DNA of 64,000 nt from Microbacterium sp. NC79 (GTDB lineage: Bacteria > Actinomycetota > Actinomycetes > Actinomycetales > Microbacteriaceae), in contig NZ_JAHQYI010000002.1 in assembly GCF_019061125.1 (NCBI RefSeq), positions 372,001-436,000 on the forward strand, written 5' to 3'. The notes beneath the pieces are model-generated. The model searched no databases. It was not told the origin of the DNA and saw nothing but the letters and a program-made list of their open reading frames with translations. Shown here piece by piece: positions 45,027-53,717 of this stretch; position 1 is the stretch's first letter, and every line of letters starts with the position of its first letter. The translations under genes and the position numbers were made by a program.

Positions 45027-45811
45027 CGTCGCTGTTGTTCGACGCGTCGCGCGTCTCGATGCAATATCCCGGCTCGTCGAAGCCGGCCGTCAACGGCGTC
45101 TCGCTCACGGTGGAGCCGGGGCGCCACCTCGGCATCATCGGCGAATCCGGGTCCGGCAAGACAACGCTGGCGCGCATGCTGCTGGGGCTTAACCGCCCGA
45201 CGACCGGAACCATCAACTATCGCGGCCAGGAGGTTCCCGTTGGTCGCCATAAAGCGTCGCGAGACTTTCGCCGACGTGTTCAGGTGGTGCTGCAGGATCC
45301 GTTTGCGTCCTTGAACCCGCGCATGCCGGTGGGCCGCATTATTGCGGAGCCGGTGCGCGCGTTGCGCCCCACGTGGGATGCGCGCTCTCGCACGCTCGAG
45401 CTGCTGGCCGCCGTGGGGCTTGGCGAAGAGTTTGCCCAGCGCCTGCCGCGTGAGCTCTCCGGTGGGCAGCGTCAACGTGTCGCGATCGCCCGTGCGCTCG
45501 CCCCACGCCCGGAGACCGTGATTGCTGACGAGCCGGTCAGCGCCCTCGATGTTTCGGTGCGGGCGCACGTGCTGCAACTGTTGCGCCGCCTCGCCGCGCA
45601 TGAGGAACTCACACTGATTGTGATATCCCACGACCTCGGCATTGTCGATGGTCTCTGTAAGGATGCGCTCGTGATGCGCTCCGGACGTATTGTCGAACAC
45701 GGGCCGGTCGGCGACGTGCTCGAAAATCCGCAAGCCGACTACACCCGCGAACTTCTCGCCAGTGTTCCCCTACTTCCCCGTCGAGAGGACCGCACCCATG
45801 ACTCCCACTGA
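45023..45811 (+). CDS. ABC transporter ATP-binding protein, DppF class
   Basis: A 262-residue ATPase with Walker A GESGSGKTT (about residues 41-49), Q-loop LQDPFASLNPR, signature LSGGQRQR and Walker B VIADEPVSALD. It completes the importer. The phosphatase gene starts 14 bases inside its 3' end. Confidence 0.94.
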   Translation: MTSLLFDASRVSMQYPGSSKPAVNGVSLTVEPGRHLGIIGESGSGKTTLARMLLGLNRPTTGTINYRGQEVPVGRHKASRDFRRRVQVVLQDPFASLNPRMPVGRIIAEPVRALRPTWDARSRTLELLAAVGLGEEFAQRLPRELSGGQRQRVAIARALAPRPETVIADEPVSALDVSVRAHVLQLLRRLAAHEELTLIVISHDLGIVDGLCKDALVMRSGRIVEHGPVGDVLENPQADYTRELLASVPLLPRREDRTHDSH

Positions 45812-46526
45812 AACGCTTGCCACTCCCCCTGCGTTGCACAACTTCCGCCCGGTCGGCGGCTTTACTACGCGCGATGGCCGTCATGTTCGCGCCGATCGGG
45901 TGTTCCGTTCTGCTGCTCCGATGCGGGAGCCCGCCACGGCGACGACCGATGTTGTTGGTTCCGGTGTGCGTACGATCGTTGACCTGCGTGACTCGGGCGA
46001 ACGTGCCCGCACGCCCGGTGCGTGGCAGCACGATGAGCTGACCGTGCACCACATTCCGGTGTTTGACGATCAGCTGCGCGATCTTCCGTTCGACACGCTC
46101 GATGAGCTGTACGGGCACATGGTGAACTCATTTGGTGGCCAGCTCGGCGCCGCGGTGAGCACCATTGCAGCGGGCGCGAATGACGGCGTGCTGCTGCACT
46201 GCACGGCAGGAAAAGACCGCACCGGAGTGATCAGCGCGCTCATGCTCGACGTTCTTGACGTCGATCGCAACACGATTCTGGACGACTTCTCGGCGTCCCA
46301 GCGCCTCCTGGGCGCGGACTATCTCGCCGACCTCTTCGCCGGACACGACCCGGCATCGCTTCCCGGCATGGCCGCGCACAAGGCGACGGCCTCGCCGCCC
46401 GAGCTCCTCATCACGATGTTCGCCCGCGTGGAGCACCAGCACGGCTCGTCGGAGGCTTTCCTGCGCGCCAACGGCGTCACCGACGCCTCCCTAACCGCCC
46501 TCGCATCCGCCCTCATCGCCCCGTAG
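45798..46526 (+). CDS. Tyrosine-phosphatase-like (PF13350-type) phosphatase
   Basis: A 242-residue phosphatase starting MTPTETLATPPALHNFRPVG, within the end of the DppF gene. The P-loop HCTAGKDRTG (His134, Cys135, Arg141) is the catalytic site of the atypical tyrosine/lipid phosphatase family; the upstream TIVDLRDSGE strand is also conserved. Such enzymes act on phosphotyrosine, phosphoinositides or small phosphate esters. Coupling to an importer favours a small-molecule substrate. A second copy of the family is at 55594. Confidence 0.9.
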   Translation: MTPTETLATPPALHNFRPVGGFTTRDGRHVRADRVFRSAAPMREPATATTDVVGSGVRTIVDLRDSGERARTPGAWQHDELTVHHIPVFDDQLRDLPFDTLDELYGHMVNSFGGQLGAAVSTIAAGANDGVLLHCTAGKDRTGVISALMLDVLDVDRNTILDDFSASQRLLGADYLADLFAGHDPASLPGMAAHKATASPPELLITMFARVEHQHGSSEAFLRANGVTDASLTALASALIAP

Positions 46527-46590
46527 CTCGACAGCCCGGCACCCCCTGCCCCCTGCAGCCCGTTCCACCCCGGCCTCACCGCCGAGAATC

Positions 46591-46666
46591 AGTTTGGTCG
46601 GCGAAACCCGTCCGCGCCGCATGTATCTCGCCGACCGAACTGTGCTTCGCGGACGGATGGCGCGGA
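46591..46666. other. Interleaved inverted repeats (pseudoknot-capable) between convergent genes
   Basis: Four arms occur in the order a1-b1-a2-b2. AGTTTGGTCGGCGA (46591-46604) matches TCGCCGACCGAACT (46628-46641) at 13 of 14 pairs. CCGTCCGCG (46608-46616) pairs perfectly with CGCGGACGG (46648-46656). TCCGCGCC (46611-46618) can instead pair with GGCGCGGA (46659-46666). This interleaving is unlike a simple terminator. It fills most of the 156-base gap between the phosphatase and chorismate mutase genes. Confidence 0.7.
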
Positions 46667-46682
46667 AAGGAGGCGCGAAGGG

Positions 46683-46982
46683 TTAGGCGCGCTCTTCGGC
46701 GGTCTTGGTGTGGTGGCGGATGACCTCGGCGACGACGAAGTTGAACCACTTTTCGGCGAATTCGGGGTCAAGGTGCGCGGCCTCAGCGAGCTGCTTGAGG
46801 CGCGTCACCTGTTGCTCTTCGCGGTTCGGGTCTGACGCGGGCATCGCGTGTTCGGCCTTGAGTACACCCACCTGCTGCGTGGCACGGAACCTCTCGGCCA
46901 GCATAAAGATGAGGGCGGCGTCGATGTTGTCGATCGTCGCGCGCAGGCGGAGCAGCGTGGTGGTGGGGTCTTCCGCGGTCAT
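46683..46982 (-). CDS. Chorismate mutase, AroQ type
   Basis: A 99-residue all-helical protein with LRATIDNIDAALIFMLAERF and a C-terminal FAEKWFNFVVAEVIRHH. These fit the three-helix AroQ fold that converts chorismate to prephenate for Phe/Tyr synthesis. Basic and acidic active-site candidates (Arg11/13, Lys42, Glu-rich end) are in place. It is monocistronic and appears leaderless. Confidence 0.88.
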   Translation of the reverse strand: MTAEDPTTTLLRLRATIDNIDAALIFMLAERFRATQQVGVLKAEHAMPASDPNREEQQVTRLKQLAEAAHLDPEFAEKWFNFVVAEVIRHHTKTAEERA

Positions 46983-46988
46983 GGCTCC

Positions 46989-46994
46989 AGCCTA
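46989..46994 (-). promoter_or_regulatory. -10 box TAGGCT of the chorismate mutase gene
   Basis: On the minus strand TAGGCT is followed by six bases (GGAGCC) and the ATG at 46982. Consistent with a leaderless transcript. Confidence 0.5.
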
Positions 46995-47131
46995 GAACGC
47001 TTCTGTGAACGCGATGTTCACAAGGCGTAACGATGCCAGCCCTGCCGGTCAGCGAATGAGCTGTACTCGCTGCGGGCAGGAACGTGCGTCGCTCACCGCC
47101 AGGACTCTGTCCGGGGTTCACAGCTGGCTGA

Positions 47132-47137
47132 TAGCAT
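47132..47137 (+). promoter_or_regulatory. -10 box TAGCAT of a leaderless transcript
   Basis: TAGCAT ends six bases before ATG 47144, with no Shine-Dalgarno. Confidence 0.5.
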
Positions 47138-47143
47138 CCGAAC

Positions 47144-47449
47144 ATGAATCGACGACTCGCATCCCTGATCCTTGCTGTTCCGCTGACCATTGCCGCTCTG
47201 ACCGGATGCTCCGGCTCCGCTGGTGGCGATGGCGATGGCGGCTGGCCCGCCAACGTGACCGAAAACTTCCTGACCAGCTGCGAAGAGAGCAGTGGTGGCC
47301 AGACGGCGTACTGCGAATGCTCACTTGAAACGTTGCAGGAGAACTTCACCCTCGACGAGTTCAAGGACATGGAAAAGAACATCAACGACGAGAAGACTCA
47401 GGAAGTCCTCACCGAGATCATCTCCGCCTGCCAGGCCGAGATCAAGTAG
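47144..47449 (+). CDS. Small putative lipoprotein
   Basis: A 101-residue protein. A signal of 21 residues ends in the lipobox IAALTGC. The mature part has three further cysteines (TSCEES, AYCECSLE, SACQAE) spaced as if disulphide-bonded, and acidic helices (LDEFKDMEKNINDEK). The Cys-rich helical pattern resembles small actinobacterial secreted proteins with no assigned role. It stands alone between chorismate mutase (divergent) and the lactonase (convergent). Confidence 0.8.
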   Translation: MNRRLASLILAVPLTIAALTGCSGSAGGDGDGGWPANVTENFLTSCEESSGGQTAYCECSLETLQENFTLDEFKDMEKNINDEKTQEVLTEIISACQAEIK

Positions 47450-47480
47450 TTCGAACCGTGCCCCCGCTCGCCGAGTGGGA

Positions 47481-47693
47481 TCACCCGCGCGGTTCGTAAA
47501 CGCGAAGGATCGGCTCGGCCACCGCCATGGGCGTGGCCGAGCGTCCGATCGGCGGATCAACCAGTCGCGACGGTAGCGCGCCCGCGGCGAGCTCAGCACG
47601 CACGCCAGGGTGAGCAACGTACGTCAGAAGTCCCATCAGTAGCAGCGTGCCGTCGAGCCCCAGCGACGTCGATTCAATGTCGAACGAGTCTCG
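47481..47693 (-). pseudogene. Possible gene remnant downstream of the lactonase
   Basis: The 317-base gap 47450-47766 contains a minus-strand open stretch of 70 codons (RDSFDIESTSLGLDGTLLLM ... ILRVYEPRG, stop 47481-47483) that reads like a real protein C-terminus in composition. No start codon with a ribosome site is present, and the frame runs upstream into a degenerate copy of the intergenic repeat family (CGATAGCGAGCGAGCGG near 47748). I do not recognise the family. It may be the 3' remnant of a deleted gene or chance. Confidence 0.35.
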
Positions 47694-47766
47694 CGCTTGA
47701 AAGAAGGGGCCGGATCGATCACCGCACGCTGGCTCCCGCGAGGCACGATAGCGAGCGAGCGGAGGG

Positions 47767-48960
47767 CTAGTCGAAGATCGGAACCAGAGCCGTCGGCGTC
47801 GGGGCAGGGGCGCGGTGCAAAAGCTGACCAACAACGCCCGAGCGGGGGTCGATGCTGAACGAAACGACCTCGTCAGAGCGCTGCCCCGCGACAAGAATCG
47901 TGTCACCAACGAGTACGTGGTGACGGGGCCAGTCCACACCCGACTCGACGAGCGCAAGGCTGTCGAGTCGTGCGCCACCATCACGCACCGCGATCGTCGC
48001 GATCGTGTTGGAACCGCGCACAGTGACGTGCAAGAACAGGCCATCTGCGGTCATCGAAATCTCCGCAGGAAAGTCAACACCGAACGATATTTCCCGTGAA
48101 ACCGGAACCGCGGTGACGATGCGCCACATGCCTTCCCGGTCAGGAGCCAGGCCATAGACCTCACCTGAATACTCCGTGACGACGTAGAGGTGACCGCTCG
48201 GGTGCCACACCGCGTGCCGCGGGCCCGACCCCTTTGGCAGCGCAACCTGCTGAATTTCGATGTCGCCTCGCCAGATTCGCACCAGGTCAAAGCCGAGGTC
48301 GGTCGTCGCAAACAGCCCACCAGCCACGAACGTGGTGTGGTGACCGCGAGAAACGCGCGCGTTCGGATCTTCGACGACAGGGAGCGTCTCGACGGGTTCC
48401 GGGTTGTCATAGTCCGGAACCAGGTGCGCGAATTCGGGGCCAGCGGCCTCTCGAAGTGCCGCGGCGGCAGCACTCAGATCAATCGCTCCGTTCGCCGCAC
48501 TCGCCGCGAGGCTCGCCGGCGGATTCGCCGCCTCAAAGCTGTACGGGTCGGTGGTCGATGACAGCGCCGTCGCACCCTGCAGCGAACCGTCCGCCGCGAG
48601 CGACACGCGCGTAATGGTTCCGTCGCCATAGGCGGCAGTCACCAACGTGCCAGCACCCGGCGCGACGGCGGCGTGGCACGTGGCGTATCCGGTTGATACC
48701 GGGCCGCCGAACGGGGTGAGGGTGTCTTCACCTGTGCGACGGAAGGCCTGGACGGCACCGCGCTCTTCGAGCGTTGCGTAGACAACATCGAGTGTGGGGT
48801 GCGCGACCAGCCAGGAGGGAGACTCAGCGTGCACGGCTGTGCCAGCAAACGTGAGCGCACCGCGGGGCGATTGCGCGGCAGGCTCTCCTGCCAGCAATAC
48901 GCCAATACCGGCGGCGTGACCGCTCATGTCAGCGGTGTACCCGCCGAGCCAGAACCGCAT
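47767..48960 (-). CDS. Lactonase family protein (6-phosphogluconolactonase-like beta-propeller)
   Basis: A 397-residue seven-bladed propeller protein. The family start FWLGGYT and blades such as PSWLVAHPTLDVVYATLEE, GPRHAVWHPSGHLYVVTEYS and DWPRHHVLVGDTILVAG are visible, the last two carrying the His/Arg pairs of the Pgl/YbhE group. The insertion around residues 150-200 is unusually Ala-rich. ATG shares its A with the purA stop (TAATG), so it is cotranscribed with purA. Confidence 0.88.
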   Translation of the reverse strand: MRFWLGGYTADMSGHAAGIGVLLAGEPAAQSPRGALTFAGTAVHAESPSWLVAHPTLDVVYATLEERGAVQAFRRTGEDTLTPFGGPVSTGYATCHAAVAPGAGTLVTAAYGDGTITRVSLAADGSLQGATALSSTTDPYSFEAANPPASLAASAANGAIDLSAAAAALREAAGPEFAHLVPDYDNPEPVETLPVVEDPNARVSRGHHTTFVAGGLFATTDLGFDLVRIWRGDIEIQQVALPKGSGPRHAVWHPSGHLYVVTEYSGEVYGLAPDREGMWRIVTAVPVSREISFGVDFPAEISMTADGLFLHVTVRGSNTIATIAVRDGGARLDSLALVESGVDWPRHHVLVGDTILVAGQRSDEVVSFSIDPRSGVVGQLLHRAPAPTPTALVPIFD

Positions 48961-50246
48961 TAGTCGAGAAGCGGCGTGCGTACGACGACCTCGTCGCGGG
49001 CGGGGCCCACGCCGATGACCGAGATGCGTGTGTTGCTCATCTTTTCGAGTGCCAGAACATAGTCCTGCGCGTTCTGCGGCAGGTCTTCGAACGTGCGAGC
49101 GGTGGAGATGTCTTCCGTCCAGCCGGGGAAGAACTCGTAGATCGGCTTGGCGTGGTGGAAGTCGGTCATGTTGACCGGAACCTCGTCAAAGCGAACGCCG
49201 TCAACGTCGTACGCGACACACACCGGGATCTGCTCGATGCCGGTGAGAATGTCGAGCTTCGTCAGCACCAGGTCGGTGAGACCGTTGATGCGAGTGGCGT
49301 AACGCGTGATCGGGGCGTCGTACCAGCCGACGCGGCGCGGACGGCCGGTCGTGGTTCCAAACTCAAAACCGCGCGAGCGCAACATGTCGCCATCAGCGTC
49401 AAACAGTTCGGTCGTGAACGGGCCAGAGCCAACGCGCGTCGTGTACGCCTTGACGATTCCGACGATGCGGTCGAGGCGGTTCGGGCCGACACCTGAACCC
49501 GTTGCAGCGCCTCCAGCGGTTGCCGACGACGACGTCACGAACGGGTAGGTTCCGTGGTCAACGTCGAGCATCGTGGCCTGGCCACCCTCAAACACGACAA
49601 CTTCGCCCCGGTCAAGAGCGTCAGCCAGCAGCAGCGCGGTGTCAGCCGCCATCGGCTTCAGGCGTTCTGCGTAGGCGAGCAGGTCGTCGACGATTTCGTC
49701 GGCCGTGATCGCGCGACGGTTGAAGAGCTTGACCAGCAGGTGGTTCTTCTGGTCGAGCGCACCTTCGACCTTCTGGCGCAGAATGTTTTCGTCGAACAGG
49801 TCTTGCACGCGGATGCCCACGCGGTTGATCTTGTCGGCGTATGCCGGCCCGATTCCGCGACCCGTGGTTCCGATCTGGCGCTTTCCGAGGAAGCGCTCGG
49901 TGACCTTGTCGAGTGTGCGGTGATACTGCGTGATGATGTGCGCGTTGGCGCTCACCTTCAGGCGCGAGACGTCGATGCCGCGAGCGCTGAGTGCGGTGAG
50001 CTCAGCGAAGAGAACTTCGAGGTCGATGACGACACCGTTACCGATGACGGGCGTGACTCCGGGCGAAAGGATGCCGCTGGGGAGCAAGTGAAGTGCGTAC
50101 TTCTCGTTGCCCACAACAACGGTGTGGCCGGCGTTGTTGCCGCCGTTGAACTTGACGACCCAGTCGGTGCGTTCACCGAGAAGGTCTGTCGCTTTACCTT
50201 TGCCCTCGTCGCCCCATTGGACGCCGACGATCACGATTCCTGGCAT
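48960..50246 (-). CDS. purA: Adenylosuccinate synthetase
   Basis: A 428-residue enzyme that joins IMP and aspartate with GTP to make adenylosuccinate, the first committed step to AMP. The start [18 protein letters not shown] carries the GDEGKGK P-loop, [10 protein letters not shown] follows with the catalytic His, then [14 protein letters not shown] and [23 protein letters not shown] 50246 is preceded by AGGGGGT; the longer frame is not needed. Purine synthesis is thus represented twice in this window (purL, purA). Confidence 0.97.
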   Translation of the reverse strand: MPGIVIVGVQWGDEGKGKATDLLGERTDWVVKFNGGNNAGHTVVVGNEKYALHLLPSGILSPGVTPVIGNGVVIDLEVLFAELTALSARGIDVSRLKVSANAHIITQYHRTLDKVTERFLGKRQIGTTGRGIGPAYADKINRVGIRVQDLFDENILRQKVEGALDQKNHLLVKLFNRRAITADEIVDDLLAYAERLKPMAADTALLLADALDRGEVVVFEGGQATMLDVDHGTYPFVTSSSATAGGAATGSGVGPNRLDRIVGIVKAYTTRVGSGPFTTELFDADGDMLRSRGFEFGTTTGRPRRVGWYDAPITRYATRINGLTDLVLTKLDILTGIEQIPVCVAYDVDGVRFDEVPVNMTDFHHAKPIYEFFPGWTEDISTARTFEDLPQNAQDYVLALEKMSNTRISVIGVGPARDEVVVRTPLLD

Positions 50247-50371
50247 TTTGGGATACACCCCCTGAAAAGGGACCCGGGCGTGGGTCCACCCAATCTTACC
50301 CATTTGGCCTGGGAGGCCTGTGCGGGTGCCGATTTGTGACGCCTAACCGAGGGCGCGTTAGGGTCGATGCC

Positions 50372-50929
50372 GTGGTGCACAACGCGGCAGGTGACGTCGT
50401 GTCGGTTGCCGATAATGCCGTCGTACGCATCGCCCACGTGTCGTTGGTTGCGCAACAAGACGCGGTGCTGTGGCGCGGCATCATGGCCGCACAGCAGGAC
50501 CGCCCGGCGCTGTTCGAACAGTTCGATGCCGCCGCGATCACGCCTTCGTCTGACGGAACCTCGGTGCGCGACCGTGACGGCTACGTCACGACCGTTGGCG
50601 CCGTGCGTGCCGTTGCGCGCAAGCGTGGCTATCAGCGTGAGACGCCGGACGAAGGGCCCTGGTTCTTCCGATTCACGAAGCTGTTCACTGAACTGGGTAT
50701 CGAAGTGCACATCACCATCTCCGGAGCGTTGATCCCCGAGCAGAATGACGATGCTGTCTCGATTTTCGAGCTCACGTTCGTTCGCGTCGATGATGTCTCA
50801 CGCGTACCGATGACCATTGCTGAGGTTCCGCCGGTATTACTGCGCGAGACCTATCGCGACTACCTCGCGTTTGCGGCGAAGGGTGCGTTCGACCCGGAAT
50901 GGACGAGCGCGATCAAGACACAGCCCTGA
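50372..50929 (+). CDS. Conserved hypothetical protein
   Basis: A soluble protein of 185 residues from GTG 50372 (AGGG upstream at 50360-50363); an earlier GTG at 50336 would add 12 residues. Recognisable segments are GPWFFRFTKLFTELGIEVHI and a C-terminal LRETYRDYLAFAAKGAFDPE. Composition and codon use look genuinely coding. I do not recognise a family. It is divergent from purA. Confidence 0.7.
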   Translation: MVHNAAGDVVSVADNAVVRIAHVSLVAQQDAVLWRGIMAAQQDRPALFEQFDAAAITPSSDGTSVRDRDGYVTTVGAVRAVARKRGYQRETPDEGPWFFRFTKLFTELGIEVHITISGALIPEQNDDAVSIFELTFVRVDDVSRVPMTIAEVPPVLLRETYRDYLAFAAKGAFDPEWTSAIKTQP

Positions 50930-50976
50930 TGATCGAGTCTCGGTGTTCGCGGCGGGCATGGCGGCCACCGACCCCT

Positions 50977-50982
50977 TACGCT
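50977..50982 (+). promoter_or_regulatory. -10 box TACGCT of a leaderless transcript
   Basis: TACGCT ends six bases before ATG 50989, no Shine-Dalgarno. Confidence 0.5.
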
Positions 50983-50988
50983 CTAACC

Positions 50989-51666
50989 ATGCGTTCTTCT
51001 CGGTTGGCGGCGGTTGCCGCGACGTTTGTGCTGGCTTTGACCCTCGGCGGGTGCGCCACGACCCCGAGCGCTTCGTCGACGTCGGGGAGCGAGACGACGC
51101 CCTCGGCCGCCACCACTTGCGCCTACCAGGCGAGCACGAGTCCGGCTGCCAAGAAGGTGACGGCTCCTCCCACCACGCCTGCAGTCACCGGCGAAGTTTC
51201 CGTCACGATCGCTACTTCGGCTGGTGACCTCAACCTGACGCTTGATGCCGACAAGGCGCCGTGCGCGGTCAACAACTTCGTGTCGCTCGCCGAGCAGGGC
51301 TATTTCGACGGCACATTGTGCCACCGACTGACCACGAGTGGCATCTACGTTTTGCAGTGTGGAGACCCGTCTGGCACCGGTGCGGGCGGTCCGGGCTACT
51401 CATTCGCCGACGAACTCGACCCCAATGAGAGCTACCCTGCAGGCACGGTCGCGATGGCAAACGCGGGACCGAACACGAACGGTTCCCAGTTCTTCCTCGT
51501 CTACCAGGATGCGGCTGGTGCGCTGGCTCCCGCCTACACACCGTTCGGAACGTTCGACGAGGCTTCCGTGAACATCGTGCAGGAAATCGCGAAGGGCGGT
51601 CTCGCCGACGACCAGGTCGGCCCCAAGACTCCCGTCGACATTTCATCGGTGTCGGTCGCGCCATAG
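50989..51666 (+). CDS. Cyclophilin-type peptidyl-prolyl isomerase, lipoprotein
   Basis: A 225-residue lipoprotein. The signal MRSSRLAAVAATFVLALTLGGC ends in a lipidated Cys22; an S/T-rich linker to about residue 75 follows. The cyclophilin domain contains NNFVSLAEQGYFDGTLCHRL, GGPGYSFADEL and ANAGPNTNGSQFFLVY. The catalytic Arg is present in CHRL; the usual FHRV is changed. It acts outside the membrane on secreted protein folding. Confidence 0.9.
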   Translation: MRSSRLAAVAATFVLALTLGGCATTPSASSTSGSETTPSAATTCAYQASTSPAAKKVTAPPTTPAVTGEVSVTIATSAGDLNLTLDADKAPCAVNNFVSLAEQGYFDGTLCHRLTTSGIYVLQCGDPSGTGAGGPGYSFADELDPNESYPAGTVAMANAGPNTNGSQFFLVYQDAAGALAPAYTPFGTFDEASVNIVQEIAKGGLADDQVGPKTPVDISSVSVAP

Positions 51667-51701
51667 CCACGGTTCCACCACCGCGGGCCGCGACCACCGG
51701 C

Positions 51702-51707
51702 TAGCCT
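51702..51707 (+). promoter_or_regulatory. -10 box TAGCCT of a leaderless transcript
   Basis: TAGCCT ends six bases before ATG 51714, no Shine-Dalgarno. Confidence 0.5.
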
Positions 51708-51713
51708 CGACAC

Positions 51714-53639
51714 ATGACCAGTGAACTGCTCGCCCTTCCGACGTCCGCAGACGAGTGGATGGAGTTCGTCACGACCCGGCCCGATGCGTTCCTCGCGAAG
51801 GCCCGTGAACACGTCGCAGCCCTGAAAGACGGCACGCCACGCACCGCGGTGGAGACGCTCAACCTCTGGAATGAGGTCACCTGGTCGCTGAAGTCTGCCG
51901 GCAGCCCGAGCTACGTGCTCAGTGAATGCCACCCTGACCCCGCTGTCCGGGACGCAGGGTCAGAGCGCTATCTTGCCGCGGTCGCCTTCGAAACCGAGCT
52001 CATGCTTGATCGCGACCTTTTCGAGCTGTTCACCAACACGCTCGCTACCGATGAGGCCAGTGACCTCACGGCAGAAGAGTCGCGACTTCTCGAACACACG
52101 CTGCGTGACTTGAGGCTCGCCGGCGTCGGACTCGACGACGCCGGGCGTGCTCGCGCACAAGAACTGGCCGACCGCGACTCACAGCTCAGCGTCGAGTTCA
52201 ACAAGAACATTCGTGATGGTAAGCGCAGCATGCGCATCGCCCCTGACGCCCTCGCCGGGCTCCCGCAAGACTTCATCGACAACCACCCTGTCGACGACGA
52301 TGGCCTGATCACGCTCACCACCGACTACCCCGACTACGTTCCGGTGCGCGAGTACGCCACCAACCGTGACACCCGCGTCGCCATCTCCAAGCTGTACAAC
52401 GACCTCGCTTGGCCCGCAAACGACCCGATTCTCGCTGAGCTCCTCGACGTCCGCCGCGAGCGCGCGCAACTCCTCGGTTTCGGCGACTGGTCAGACGTTG
52501 AGACCGCCACGCGCATGGCTGGCTCGTCGGCCAACGTCGATGCCTTCCTCACCAGAGTTGACGATGCGTCCCGCGATGCCGCTGCGACCGAGTACGGCAC
52601 TGTGCTCGCACGACTGCAGCAGGAGGTTCCGCACGCCACCGACGTCACAACGGCCGATCTCGCCTACCTGCTCAACACGATCAGGCGCGAGCAGTATGAC
52701 GTCGACGCCCAGGTCGTGCGGTCATACTTCACGTTCACCGCCGTCATGCAGGGCGTGCTTGACCTCACCGGCGCGCTCCTTGGCCTTGAGTACCACCCGG
52801 TCAGTGTGCCGACGTGGCACGACGACGTGCACGTATTCGATGTTGCGAAAGCGGGCGCCACCATCGGCCGCATTTACCTCGACATGCACCCGCGCGACGG
52901 CAAGTTCAACCACGCGGCATGCTTCGACCTCGTCGTAGGTCGCGACGGCGTCGAGCTGCCCGAAGGTGTACTGATGTGCAACTTTGCGCGCGGAACCATG
53001 GAGCATGATGAGGTGACCACGTTCCTTCACGAGTTTGGTCACCTCGTGCACGCGATTCTCGCTGGACACCAGCGGTTTACCGCACAGAGCGGCATCGCAA
53101 CGGAGTGGGACTTTGTTGAGGCGCCGAGCCAAATGCTCGAAGAGTGGGCGTGGGACGCCGACGTGCTCGCCCGCTTCGCCCGCAATACCCAGGGCGAAGC
53201 GATTCCGGCGGCGCTCGTTGAGCGCATGCGCGAAGCCGATGCGTTTGGGCGCGCGCTTCTCGTGCGGCGCCAGCTCGGCTTTGCCCGCGTCTCCTACCAA
53301 CTGCACCACGATGTTCCGGCAGACATCACCGCGGCCGCCGCGCACTGGGTTGACACGACTTCACCCGTCAAGAATCTTGAGGGTAGCCACTTCGCGTGCT
53401 CGTTCGGACACCTCACCGGCTATGGCGCGAGCTACTACACCTACCAATGGAGTCTGGTCATCGCGCGCGATCTGCTCACCGCTTTCGGCGACGACCTCAT
53501 GAACGAGACCGTCGCCACCCGCTACCGCGAATCGGTGCTCGAGCCCGGCGGCACGAAGGATGCGGCCGACCTCGTGCGCGACTTCCTCGGGCGCGAGTAC
53601 ACCTTTGACGCGTACCGCGACTGGCTCAGCGGCAGATAG
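51714..53639 (+). CDS. M3 family metallopeptidase (thimet oligopeptidase-like)
   Basis: A 641-residue cytosolic zinc peptidase. The zinc site is HEFGH (His439-His443) in TTFLHEFGHLVHAIL, with the third ligand Glu about 25 residues later in EAPSQMLEEW. YDLHPRDGKFNHA-like substrate loop appears as YLDMHPRDGKFNHAACF. It degrades oligopeptides up to about 17 residues. Length is normal. Confidence 0.95.
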   Translation: MTSELLALPTSADEWMEFVTTRPDAFLAKAREHVAALKDGTPRTAVETLNLWNEVTWSLKSAGSPSYVLSECHPDPAVRDAGSERYLAAVAFETELMLDRDLFELFTNTLATDEASDLTAEESRLLEHTLRDLRLAGVGLDDAGRARAQELADRDSQLSVEFNKNIRDGKRSMRIAPDALAGLPQDFIDNHPVDDDGLITLTTDYPDYVPVREYATNRDTRVAISKLYNDLAWPANDPILAELLDVRRERAQLLGFGDWSDVETATRMAGSSANVDAFLTRVDDASRDAAATEYGTVLARLQQEVPHATDVTTADLAYLLNTIRREQYDVDAQVVRSYFTFTAVMQGVLDLTGALLGLEYHPVSVPTWHDDVHVFDVAKAGATIGRIYLDMHPRDGKFNHAACFDLVVGRDGVELPEGVLMCNFARGTMEHDEVTTFLHEFGHLVHAILAGHQRFTAQSGIATEWDFVEAPSQMLEEWAWDADVLARFARNTQGEAIPAALVERMREADAFGRALLVRRQLGFARVSYQLHHDVPADITAAAAHWVDTTSPVKNLEGSHFACSFGHLTGYGASYYTYQWSLVIARDLLTAFGDDLMNETVATRYRESVLEPGGTKDAADLVRDFLGREYTFDAYRDWLSGR

Positions 53640-53705
53640 GCGCGCGGTGCGGCAGACGCACGCAACATATCGCGCGGGGTTCCCGGTCAATCGCTGACCA
53701 CCCGC

Positions 53706-53711
53706 TACGCT
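53706..53711 (+). promoter_or_regulatory. -10 box TACGCT of a leaderless transcript
   Basis: TACGCT ends six bases before ATG 53718, no Shine-Dalgarno. Confidence 0.5.
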
Positions 53712-53717
53712 AACCGC

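Noticed and set aside
47032-47131. tRNA-like GC-rich stretch before the small lipoprotein
   Set aside because: No cloverleaf, anticodon arm or TTCRA T-loop could be laid out; no tRNA was found anywhere in the window.
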